The translations under genes were made by a program, and so were the position numbers. 64,000 nt of DNA from Streptomyces capillispiralis (GTDB lineage Bacteria > Actinomycetota > Actinomycetes > Streptomycetales > Streptomycetaceae): NCBI RefSeq assembly GCF_007829875.1, contig NZ_VIWV01000001.1:3690501-3754500 (forward strand), in the 5' to 3' direction. The notes under the pieces were generated by a model. It worked only from the letters and a program-made list of their open reading frames with translations, was not told the DNA's origin and ran no database searches. Shown here in pieces: positions 8,431 through 16,102 of this stretch. Every line of letters starts with the position of its first letter. Position 1 is the first letter of the stretch.

Positions 8431-9632
8431 CACCCGATCCCCTCTCCCTGCCGTTCGCCGCCCGCGCTCCTGAGCAGCTCCCGCAGCCGCTGCCATCCGC
8501 GCTCGCGGGCGAAGGCCGTCGGCCCCCACCGCAGCGCCGGTACCGTCCGCACCAGCCCGGACGGGTCCCGTTCCAGCACGTGCACCTCCGCGATCCGCCG
8601 CCTTCCGGTCCGGTCGCGCACCAGGTGCAGCACCACCGAGACGGCGGCCGCCAACTGGCTGTGCAGGGCGAACCGGTCGAGTCCGGCGGCCGTACCGAGC
8701 GCCTCCAGCCGGGCCGGTACATCGGCGGCGGCGTTGGCATGGACGGTTCCGGAGCCTTCGTGCCCCGTGTTGAGGGCGGCCAGCAGGTGGACCACCTCCG
8801 CGCCGCGCACCTCACCCACGACCAGCCGGTCGGGCCGCATCCGCAGCGCCTGCCGCACCAGGTCCTCCAGGGTGACGAGGCCCGCGCCCTCCTGGTTGGC
8901 GGGTCTGGTCTCCAGGCGCACGATGTGCGGGTGATCGGGCCGCAGTTCCGCCGAGTCCTCGGCCAGGACGATGCGTTCGTCCGGCCCCGCGAGTCCCAGC
9001 AGCGCACTCAGCAACGTCGTCTTGCCACTGCCGGTCCCGCCGCTGACCAGGAACGACAACCGGGCGTCCAGCAGGGCGCGCAGCACGCGGTCGCCATCCG
9101 GTGGCACCGTCCCGGCCGCGATCAGCTCCTCGAGGGTGAAGGCACGGGGCCGGACGACACGCAGGGACAGGCAGGTGCAGCCGACGGCCACCGGGGGCAG
9201 CACCGCGTGCAGCCGGGTCCCGTCGGGCAGCCGCGCGTCGACCCAGGGCCGGGCATCGTCCAGGCGCCGGCCGGCCACGGCGGCCAGCCGCTGCGCCAGG
9301 CGCCGGACGGCCGTCGCGTCCGGGAAGGAGATGTCGGTGAGCTCCAGTCCCCCGCCGCGGTCCACCCAGACCCGGTCCGGCGCCGACACCAGCACGTCGC
9401 TCACCGAGGGATCGGCCAGGAGCCCTTCCAGCGGCCCGCTGCCGACCAGCTCCGACCGCAGCTGGTCGGCCGCCACCAGCACCTCGGAGTCCCCGAGCAC
9501 CCGCCCCTGGTCCCGCAGTGCCTGCGCCACCCGCGCGGGGGTCGGCTCGGCCCCGCTCTCGGCCAGCCACCGCCGCACCCCGTCGAGCAGGCCGGGAGGC
9601 AATCCGGCGCCGGTCACCGTCGCCCTCCTCAT
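8430..9632 (-). CDS. TadA/CpaF-type secretion ATPase (helicase/secretion neighbourhood)
   Basis: 400 residues. The Walker A box SGGTGSGKTTLLSALLG, the Asp box region (IVLAEDSAEL), Walker B (RLVVGEVRGAEVVHLLAALNTGHEGSGTVHAN) and the His box place it in the VirB11/CpaF/TadA family. It should form a hexamer at the inner membrane that powers pilus assembly or secretion. N-terminal residues 1-90 are the usual helical domain. ATG 9632 overlaps the stop of the cpaE-like gene (ATGA). Confidence 0.93.
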   Translation of the reverse strand: MRRATVTGAGLPPGLLDGVRRWLAESGAEPTPARVAQALRDQGRVLGDSEVLVAADQLRSELVGSGPLEGLLADPSVSDVLVSAPDRVWVDRGGGLELTDISFPDATAVRRLAQRLAAVAGRRLDDARPWVDARLPDGTRLHAVLPPVAVGCTCLSLRVVRPRAFTLEELIAAGTVPPDGDRVLRALLDARLSFLVSGGTGSGKTTLLSALLGLAGPDERIVLAEDSAELRPDHPHIVRLETRPANQEGAGLVTLEDLVRQALRMRPDRLVVGEVRGAEVVHLLAALNTGHEGSGTVHANAAADVPARLEALGTAAGLDRFALHSQLAAAVSVVLHLVRDRTGRRRIAEVHVLERDPSGLVRTVPALRWGPTAFARERGWQRLRELLRSAGGERQGEGIG

Positions 9633-10735
9633 GCCGTCCTCGCCTCCACCAGCGCCCGCTCCCAGAACTCCTTGCAGAAGCGGGCCAGCGGGCCCCGGCC
9701 GGATGCCCCGGGTGGCCGCCCGGTCTCGTACGGGCGGTGCAGGACGGGCTCGTCGGGGACGGCCCCCGCGAGGGGCAGCCCGAGCAGCCGGGCGACCTCG
9801 CGGTCGTCCAGGCCCGGCGCGTACGGTCCGCGCACCACCACGCGCAGGTCGCGCAGGACCATGCCCACGGCGGAGGCGACGCGCCCCGCCGCGGCGACGG
9901 CGCGCAGTTCCGCGGGGACCACAAGGAGCCCGAGGTCGAGCTGGGCGAGGGCTTCGGCGACCCCGTCGTCGACACGGCGCGGCAGGTCGACCACGACGGT
10001 GCCACCACCACGCCGTGCCGCGGCGAGCACCGCGCGGACCGCCCGGGGCGGCACGGCGAGGCAGTCGCCGCGGTCCCAGCTGAGCACCCGCAGCGAGTGC
10101 AGTTCCGGCAGTGACTCCTCCAGGGCGCCGCCGCCGACCCGGCCGCGTGACGCGGCGAACGCGGGCCATCGCAGTCCCTTGGCCGACTCGCCGCCGAGCG
10201 CCACGTCGAGTCCGCCGCCCAACGGGTCCGCGTCGACCAGGAGGGTGCGCAGTCCCTCACGGGCGGAGGTGACGGCGAGCGCGCACGCGAGCGTGGACGC
10301 TCCGGCGCCGCCCCGGCCGCCGATGACGCCGACGGTCAGGGCGGGCCGTCCGACGCCCTCGGCCACGTCGGCGATGCGGTCGACGAGCCACTGCTCGCCG
10401 TCGGGCAGCATCAGCACATGGTCGGCGCCGATCTCGACGGCCCGCCGCCACACCCCGGGATCGTCCTGGTCACGGCCGACCAGCACGACTCCCGGCCTGC
10501 GCGCCGCGCCGCGCACCCGTCGGGCGGCGTCGTCGCCGACCAGGACGAGTGGCGCTGCCTCCCAGCTGCCCCTCGGCTCCGGCACTCCGTGCTGGACCTC
10601 CGGTGTGGCGCCGGCCGCCGCGCACAGGCGCAGCAGATCGTCGAGGAGTGCGGGATCCTCGGTGACGATCAGCGGTGCCCCGGGCCGGCCTCCTCCGGCG
10701 GCGGGTGGCGGATCGTGCGTGATGGTTCCGGCCAT
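9629..10735 (-). CDS. CpaE-like ParA/MinD ATPase (septum-site/secretion locus)
   Basis: 368 residues from ATG 10735, chosen because GGGGGA lies six bases before it. The N-terminal half resembles a receiver-like fold (PLVLVGDDAARRV...), and the C-terminal half is a ParA-type ATPase with the deviant Walker A GGRGGAGASTLACALA and LLVDADPLGGGLD. Matches the actinobacterial CpaE homologue of the helicase/secretion neighbourhood, often annotated as a septum-site protein. CpaE proteins place Tad machines at the cell pole. First gene of the operon, so the promoter lies in 10736-11000. Confidence 0.9.
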   Translation of the reverse strand: MAGTITHDPPPAAGGGRPGAPLIVTEDPALLDDLLRLCAAAGATPEVQHGVPEPRGSWEAAPLVLVGDDAARRVRGAARRPGVVLVGRDQDDPGVWRRAVEIGADHVLMLPDGEQWLVDRIADVAEGVGRPALTVGVIGGRGGAGASTLACALAVTSAREGLRTLLVDADPLGGGLDVALGGESAKGLRWPAFAASRGRVGGGALEESLPELHSLRVLSWDRGDCLAVPPRAVRAVLAAARRGGGTVVVDLPRRVDDGVAEALAQLDLGLLVVPAELRAVAAAGRVASAVGMVLRDLRVVVRGPYAPGLDDREVARLLGLPLAGAVPDEPVLHRPYETGRPPGASGRGPLARFCKEFWERALVEARTA

Positions 10736-10928
10736 GTTCGTCCCCCTTTGCTGTATCTCTCGCGAGCCTCCGCGGCCCCGCGATTCCCAGATGCGGAAGA
10801 ACCGGCAAGCGGCCTTCCAATGAGCGGCCGCAGGAAACCGGCCGTACGCGACCCGGCAAACGGAAGTGGGCGTGAACTCACGGCGAGCGGGGCGCGCTGG
10901 AAACACGGTGCAGCGATCCGGGAAAACT

Positions 10929-10957
10929 TGTGGATCTTGGTGGATAACTGTGGACGG
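10929..10957 (+). promoter_or_regulatory. Three DnaA-box-like GTGGA repeats at 10-bp spacing
   Basis: TGTGGATCT (10929), GGTGGATAA (10939) and TGTGGACGG (10949) follow each other with exact 10-bp periodicity on one strand, so they would sit on the same helix face. GGTGGATAA differs at one base from the classical DnaA box TGTGGATAA. The cluster lies about 200 bases upstream of the cpaE-like start. It could bind DnaA or another regulator; no direct evidence. Confidence 0.45.
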
Positions 10958-11143
10958 ATCGACGGCTGTGAATATCGCGGTCACTCATACAGGTGAGCCC
11001 CGCTCATGTCCTGTACGGGACCCACAGAGCAGCCCATTGGCTACCCAGGGTAACTAGTCATGAGCACGACAATCGCGCATCGCTCGGCACCGGCCGACCG
11101 ATCAGACCGCGAAAGGAAGCGAGAAAACCCACCCGGACATGCG

Positions 11144-11176
11144 ACGACCCCCGCCGGGGGGGAGAGCGGGGGTCGT
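11144..11176 (+). terminator. Strong hairpin with no obvious gene before it
   Basis: Perfect 11-bp stem ACGACCCCCGC / GCGGGGGTCGT with an 11-base loop. Genes to the left run away from it and the next plus-strand gene starts at 11313. It therefore either ends an unannotated short transcript from the 10960-11140 region, or is part of the 5' leader of the HAD gene. A 52-codon ORF (ATG 11060, stop at 11218) spans it but has weak coding signs. Confidence 0.6.
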
Positions 11177-11184
11177 CCCCACGG

Positions 11185-11208
11185 CCGACTCGGGGGGGGA
11201 GGAGTCGG
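11185..11208 (+). terminator. Second tandem hairpin
   Basis: CCGACTC / GAGTCGG, a 7-bp stem around a G-rich loop, placed 8 bases after the previous hairpin. Tandem hairpins like this are typical of strong terminators or of structured leaders. Confidence 0.45.
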
Positions 11209-11312
11209 ACCGGGTTAGCACGGTCGCGAACGATCCGTGACTTCCATGGTGTACCCGAGAGCCATCTCAGGCAAACCCACGCGCCCCACCTTACGCCGAA
11301 TGGGCTGCGCCT

Positions 11313-12146
11313 ATGCTCAAGGACGTGGAAAACCACTCGTTGCCGCGCACAGCCGCCTTCTTTGACCTGGACAAGACGGTCATTGCGAAGTCGAGCACGC
11401 TCACGTTCAGCAAGTCGTTCTACCAAGGCGGCCTGATCAACCGCAGGGCGGTCCTGCGTACCGCATATGCCCAGTTCGTGTTCCTGGCCGGTGGCGCCGA
11501 CCACGACCAAATGGAGCGGATGCGCAAGTACCTGTCCGCACTGTGCCGCGGCTGGAACGTCCAGCAGGTCAAGGAGATCGTCGCCGAGACGCTGCACGAC
11601 CTGATCGACCCGATCATCTACGACGAGGCCGCCACCCTCATCGAGCAGCACCACACCGCGGGACGCGACGTCGTGATCGTGTCCACCTCGGGCGCCGAGG
11701 TGGTCGAGCCGATCGGCGAACTGCTCGGCGCGGACCGGGTCGTGGCGACCCGCATGGTGGTCGGCGACGACGGGTGCTTCACCGGCGAGGTGGAGTACTA
11801 CGCGTACGGACCGACCAAGGCCGAGGCGATCAGGGAGCTGGCCGAGTCCGAGGGCTACGACCTGGCCCGTTGCTACGCCTACAGCGACTCGGTGACCGAC
11901 GTGCCGATGCTGGAGTCCGTGGGCCACCCGCACGCCGTGAACCCGGATCGCGCGCTGCGCCGTGAGGCCCTGGCGCGGGGCTGGCAGATCCTCGACTTCC
12001 ACCGGCCGGTCCGGCTCAAGCAGCGCTTCCCCACGTTCTCCGTACCGCCGCGTCCCGCATTGGTCGCGGCGGCCGCTATAGGAGCCGCGGCGGCCACCGC
12101 GGGCCTGGTCTGGTACGCCAGCCGGCGCCGCACGACAGTGGCCTGA
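11313..12146 (+). CDS. HAD subfamily IB phosphatase-like protein with C-terminal membrane anchor
   Basis: 277 residues. Motif I is FFDLDKTVI (nucleophile Asp and the second Asp of DxD), motif II is VIVSTSG, motif III has Lys in GPTKAEAI, and motif IV is YSDSVTDVPML, so all catalytic HAD residues are present. A C-terminal hydrophobic helix (ALVAAAAIGAAAATAGLVWYASRRR) suggests membrane anchoring with the catalytic domain inside. Streptomyces homologues carry the old label morphological differentiation-associated protein; the family also contains CicA and SerB-like phosphatases. Substrate unknown. Confidence 0.87.
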   Translation: MLKDVENHSLPRTAAFFDLDKTVIAKSSTLTFSKSFYQGGLINRRAVLRTAYAQFVFLAGGADHDQMERMRKYLSALCRGWNVQQVKEIVAETLHDLIDPIIYDEAATLIEQHHTAGRDVVIVSTSGAEVVEPIGELLGADRVVATRMVVGDDGCFTGEVEYYAYGPTKAEAIRELAESEGYDLARCYAYSDSVTDVPMLESVGHPHAVNPDRALRREALARGWQILDFHRPVRLKQRFPTFSVPPRPALVAAAAIGAAAATAGLVWYASRRRTTVA

Positions 12147-12479
12147 CCGCCCCTTCCGCGCGACGCGGCGGCGAACGCCGACCGGACCCACCCCACCGAC
12201 GCCCGTTCAGCACCTCTTTGAACCCAAAAGTAAAGAAGCAGGGCCAGGACTTCCGCTTACTTCGAACCCGGAGTACAAAGGACTTGACGGCCCGCGAGAC
12301 CAAGGACATCCGCGAGGATCACCTTCACAACGCATTTGGCCCCACGGACCGAGCATGAACACCGGGAACCCACGCGACGTCGACCCGTCGATTACGGGCC
12401 AGCCGCACCAGGGGACGGGCAAAGAACCCGACCTGATGGGCGTACATCGAGGACGCTTGGTAACGCGGTGGACATGCCA

Positions 12480-12507
12480 GCGGCGGTACGAGCGATCGTA
12501 CCGCCGC
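12480..12507 (-). terminator. Bidirectional hairpin terminator
   Basis: Perfect 12-bp stem GCGGCGGTACGA / TCGTACCGCCGC with loop GCGA, placed just after the stop of the minus-strand Fic-like gene. The rest of 12147-12548, between two convergent genes, is an unassigned stretch with AT-richer patches at 12220-12290. I see no gene in it. Confidence 0.75.
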
Positions 12508-12548
12508 ATTTCTGCGCGGCCCCTTGTCCGGGCCCCTGTCCAGCCCTT

Positions 12549-13412
12549 TTACGCGGCCCCGCGCTGGAGCGCCTCGCACACCGCCGTCGACTCGCGCGCC
12601 CCCAGCTCGATCGCGCGGCCGCAGTGGGCGATCCAGGCGGCCACACCCTCAGGAGTGCCGGAGACATAGCCCTCCAGCGCCGCCAGATAGGCCTCCCGCC
12701 CCAGCTCGGCATGCCCGACCTCGGCGGGGCAGACCGACTTGGGGTCGAGCCCGCTGCCGATCAGCACGATGCGCTCGGCCGTACGCGCGACCAGGCCGTT
12801 GTGGGAGACGAACGGGCGCAGCGCGAGAAGCTCGCCGTGCACGACCGCGGCCGTCACCAGCGCCGGGGCGGAACCGCCCGCGATGACCAGGTCGGCCAGT
12901 CCCTCCAGCCGGCCGTGCGTTTCCGCCGCACTCGGCAGCGACAGCCCGACCGGGGGCTCGTCGACCGGCTCGCCCTCCTGCCGCGGCCGCCCGACCTGCT
13001 CACCCTTGTCCGCAGCGGCGACCAGGTGCAGCCGGGCCAGCACCCGCAGGGGCGACTGCCGCCAGATGGACAACAACTGACCCGCCTCGGCGGTAAGACG
13101 CAGCGCGGCGCCCATCGCGCGGGCCTCGTCGTCACCGCTGAAGTCGCTGCGTCGGCGCACCTCTTCCAGGGCCCAGTCCGCGCCGGCCAGCGCGGCCGAA
13201 CCACGGGCGCCGCGCAGCGCCGCCTCGGAGGTGATCTCGTTGCTGCGCCGCCGCATGACCCGGTGCCCGTAGACCCGGTCCACGGCCTTGCGCACGGACT
13301 CCACGGACTCGGCCACGCCGGGCAGGGAGCCCAGGGCCGCAAGGGGGTCCGCGCCGGCCGAGCTCTTCCGAGGGCCCTGGGGCGAATCGGCGGTCGCGCC
13401 TGTCGTACTCAT
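12549..13412 (-). CDS. Fic/DOC-like protein with degenerate active-site motif
   Basis: 287 residues from ATG 13412. The C-terminal half looks like a Fic fold: residues 199-210 read RPFVSHNGLVAR where active Fic enzymes have HPFxxGNGRxxR. The catalytic His is Arg199, the phosphate-loop Gly is His204 and the Arg of GNGR is Leu207. AMP-transfer by the known mechanism is therefore unlikely. Streptomyces homologues are usually called oxidoreductase or Fic family protein. The N-terminal 60 residues are flexible and charged. A 20-bp palindrome covers the start codon and could be an operator. The stop is TAA, rare in this genome. Confidence 0.75.
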   Translation of the reverse strand: MSTTGATADSPQGPRKSSAGADPLAALGSLPGVAESVESVRKAVDRVYGHRVMRRRSNEITSEAALRGARGSAALAGADWALEEVRRRSDFSGDDEARAMGAALRLTAEAGQLLSIWRQSPLRVLARLHLVAAADKGEQVGRPRQEGEPVDEPPVGLSLPSAAETHGRLEGLADLVIAGGSAPALVTAAVVHGELLALRPFVSHNGLVARTAERIVLIGSGLDPKSVCPAEVGHAELGREAYLAALEGYVSGTPEGVAAWIAHCGRAIELGARESTAVCEALQRGAA

Positions 13413-13421
13413 GAGTACGAC
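13402..13421. promoter_or_regulatory. 20-bp perfect palindrome over a start codon
   Basis: GTCGTACTCATGAGTACGAC reads the same on both strands and is centred on the ATG of the Fic-like gene. It lies about 90 bases upstream of the divergent ATPase gene at 13514, so a bound protein could affect both genes, or the transcript could fold over its own start. Confidence 0.6.
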
Positions 13422-13513
13422 CCTACGCACCCGCGGCGCCCACCCCACGATGGAGTGGTCTTCTTCACGCCCACCGGACACACACGGCAATCACTCCATT
13501 ACTCTTGGTGAAC

Positions 13514-14494
13514 ATGAAAATTGCTTTCGTGGGGAAGGGCGGCAGCGGAAAGACGACCCTGTCCTCTCTGTTCGTCCGTCATCTCGCCGCATGCGGCGCC
13601 CCGGTCGTCGCGGTGGACGCCGACATCAACCAGCACCTCGGGGCCGCGTTGGGTCTGAACGAGGAGGAGGCGGCCGCCCTGCCCGCGATGGGCGCGCACC
13701 TTCCGCTGATCAAGGAGTACCTGCGCGGCACCAATCCGCGCATCACGTCCGCCGACACGATGATCAAGACGACTCCGCCCGGCGAGGGCTCCCGGCTGCT
13801 GCGCGTGCGGGAGGACAACCCGGTCTACGACGCCTGCGCCCGATCCGTGGAACTCGACGGCGGGGCCGTCCGTTTGATGGTCACCGGCCCCTTCACCGAC
13901 GCCGACCTGGGGGTCGCCTGCTACCACTCCAAGACCGGAGCGGTGGAGCTGTTCCTGAACCACCTGGTGGACGGCCCCGGCGAGTACGTCGTGGTCGACA
14001 TGACCGCCGGCTCGGACTCCTTCGCCTCCGGCATGTTCACCCGCTTCGACATCACGTTCCTCGTGGCCGAGCCGACCCGGAAGGGGGTCTCCGTCTATCG
14101 CCAGTACAAGGAGTACGCCCGCGACTTCGACGTCACCCTGAAGGTCGTCGGCAACAAGGTGCGGGACCAGGACGACCTCGACTTCCTCCGCGCGGAGGCC
14201 GGGGACGACCTGCTGGTGGCCGTGGGGCACTCGGACTGGGTGCGGTCCATGGAGAAGGGCCGGCCGCCCCGGTTCGGCCTTCTGGAGGAGTCCGGCCGGC
14301 ACGCCCTGAGCCTGCTGCACTCGGCCGCCGACGCGACCTACGAGCGGCGCGACCGGGAGCGGTACACCCGCCAGATGGTGCACTTCCACCTGAAGAACGC
14401 CCGGTCGTGGGGGAACGAGCGCACCGGGGCCGACCTGGCGGCTCAGGTCGACCCCGGGTTCGTGCTCGGGGAGAGAGTCACGGCGTCCGCCTGA
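13514..14494 (+). CDS. CooC/MinD-type ATPase
   Basis: 326 residues starting MKIAFVGKGGSGKTTLSSLFVRHLA. It has the deviant Walker A (GKGGSGKTT), the switch region VDADINQHLG, and VVVDMTAGSD as the second Asp motif. These mark the SIMIBI class of CooC (nickel insertion into CO dehydrogenase) and MinD. No CO dehydrogenase or nickel enzyme gene is nearby, so the client is unknown. ATG 13514 is preferred over in-frame TTG 13505 and GTG 13508. Only 3 bases separate its stop from the convergent deacetylase stop. Confidence 0.83.
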   Translation: MKIAFVGKGGSGKTTLSSLFVRHLAACGAPVVAVDADINQHLGAALGLNEEEAAALPAMGAHLPLIKEYLRGTNPRITSADTMIKTTPPGEGSRLLRVREDNPVYDACARSVELDGGAVRLMVTGPFTDADLGVACYHSKTGAVELFLNHLVDGPGEYVVVDMTAGSDSFASGMFTRFDITFLVAEPTRKGVSVYRQYKEYARDFDVTLKVVGNKVRDQDDLDFLRAEAGDDLLVAVGHSDWVRSMEKGRPPRFGLLEESGRHALSLLHSAADATYERRDRERYTRQMVHFHLKNARSWGNERTGADLAAQVDPGFVLGERVTASA

Positions 14495-14497
14495 CGC

Positions 14498-15769
14498 TCA
14501 CCGCCGGGCCGCCGGGGCTCCGGGCACCCCCTTGGGGGCCGGGGCCGGGTGGTCCGCCGAGAAGGACTTCCAGCCCCGCTTCGGGGCCTCGCCGACGTCC
14601 AGCGAGCGCAGTTTCGCCAGGGTCGCCGGGTCCTGGGCGTCCAGCCAGTCCACGAGTTGCCGGAAGGAGACACAGCGCACGTCGGGGGTGTTGCAGACCT
14701 TCTCGACGACCTCCTCGACGGCCCGCATGTAGGTGCCGCCGTTCCAGGACTCGAAGTGGTTGCCGATGATCAGGGGCGCGCGGTTGCCCTCGTAGGCCCT
14801 CTCGAAGCCCCGGAGGAGACCGTCCCGCATCTGGTCGCCCCACAGCTCGTGCTTGGCGGGGTCGCCCTGGGTGGTGGTGCCGGACTGGTTGACCATGAAG
14901 TTGTAGTCCATGGTGAGCTGTTCGAAGGGGTGCCCGGGGAAGGGCACGAGCTGCAGCGGCAGGTCCCACAGTCCTTGCTTCTTCTTCGGCCAGACCTGGT
15001 TGCCGATCCCGCTGGTGTCGTAGCGGAAGCCGAGGTCCCGGGCGGCCCTCATGAAGTTCTTCTGCCCTTCCAGGCAGGGCGTGCGGGCTCCGATGAGCTC
15101 CTTGTCGTAGTCGAAGGGCAGCGGGGCCGCGTTCTTCATCCCGGCGTTGGTCCTCCAGCTCTTCACGAAGCGTTTGGCCTGGGAGATCTCGTCCTTCCAG
15201 TCCGCCACCGACCATTCGCCGACCCCGCCATCGCTGCCGCAGAAGTGGCCGTTGAAGTGGGTGCCGATCTCGTTGCCCTCGAGCCAGGCAAGGCGGAGTT
15301 GCTTCACGGTGTCGGCGATGCCCTGCCGGTCGTTGAAGCCGATGTCGGAGCGGCCCGGGGAGTGCTGCGGCGGGCGGTACAGGTCGCGCTTCTCCTCCGG
15401 CAGCAGGTACACGCCGCTCAGGAAGTAGGTCATGGTCGCGTTGTTCTCCCTGGCGACCTTGCGGAAGTGGGAGAACAGCTTCTGGCCGTCCTCGCCCGCA
15501 CCGTCCCAGGAGAAGACGACGAACTGCGGGGGCTTCTCGCCGGGCTTCATCCGCTCGGCACGGGGCAGATGGGGCTGGGCCCCGGTGTACGCGGTGGAGC
15601 CGTCGCCGATCAGCCGGACGACGTTCTTCGGCGCGGGCGCCGGTTCGGCCTTGCGCTGGCCCCCTGCCTGCTCGCCGGTGCCGTCGGCGCCGGTCCCGCA
15701 GCCGGCGAGCGAGGCGAAGCAGACCGCGACGATCACGGTGCCCGTGACGATCCTGTGGGTGGCGGCCAT
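14498..15769 (-). CDS. Secreted lipoprotein, polysaccharide deacetylase-like
   Basis: 423 residues. The N-terminus is a lipoprotein signal (VTGTVIVAVCFASLAGC), with the acylated cysteine in LAGC. The body begins the NodB-like fold with QFVVFSWDGAGEDG, continues with EIGTHFNGHFCG (metal-binding His positions), and ends the barrel with RAPLIIGNHFESW. This fits metal-dependent carbohydrate esterases that act on the cell surface. Substrate unknown. ATG 15769 follows AAGGTGG. Confidence 0.82.
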   Translation of the reverse strand: MAATHRIVTGTVIVAVCFASLAGCGTGADGTGEQAGGQRKAEPAPAPKNVVRLIGDGSTAYTGAQPHLPRAERMKPGEKPPQFVVFSWDGAGEDGQKLFSHFRKVARENNATMTYFLSGVYLLPEEKRDLYRPPQHSPGRSDIGFNDRQGIADTVKQLRLAWLEGNEIGTHFNGHFCGSDGGVGEWSVADWKDEISQAKRFVKSWRTNAGMKNAAPLPFDYDKELIGARTPCLEGQKNFMRAARDLGFRYDTSGIGNQVWPKKKQGLWDLPLQLVPFPGHPFEQLTMDYNFMVNQSGTTTQGDPAKHELWGDQMRDGLLRGFERAYEGNRAPLIIGNHFESWNGGTYMRAVEEVVEKVCNTPDVRCVSFRQLVDWLDAQDPATLAKLRSLDVGEAPKRGWKSFSADHPAPAPKGVPGAPAARR

Positions 15770-15905
15770 CCGCCCACCTTCTTCCTTCTCTCGGGCCGAG
15801 CTCGATGAGGGCGTTCCGGGTGCTGTGCCGCTCGGGGCCGACAGCGCCGCCAACGTCGCACGGAACGAAGAAGGAATTAGTACGACAAGCCGATGAAATA
15901 TCCAG

Positions 15906-15923
15906 ATCACTCGCCAGAGTGAT
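15906..15923. promoter_or_regulatory. Inverted repeat in a 330-base intergenic region
   Basis: ATCACTC-GCCA-GAGTGAT, a perfect 7-bp inverted repeat, in the relatively AT-rich region between the divergent deacetylase (start 15769) and SulP-carbonic anhydrase (start 16103) genes. Could be an operator. The rest of 15770-16102 shows no gene. Confidence 0.35.
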
Positions 15924-16102
15924 TGATTCCTCCATTTGCCCGGAAAGTCTATGCCAGTCCTTTACTCTGAATTACGATCTGTTTACAGATAGTTACCGCA
16001 TCCCGCCGTTTTGGGGCCGTGCCCCACGGCCGCGACCGCCCCCGCCGCCGAGCGGGGCCCACCCGTTACGCGACCGCGCAGACCCGGAGGAGACGGGAGA
16101 CC

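Noticed and set aside
7656..10823. Very long plus-strand ORF opposite the Tad operon
   Set aside because: Shadow of strongly biased codon use in the minus-strand genes; Pro/Arg/Ser-rich with no recognisable domain.
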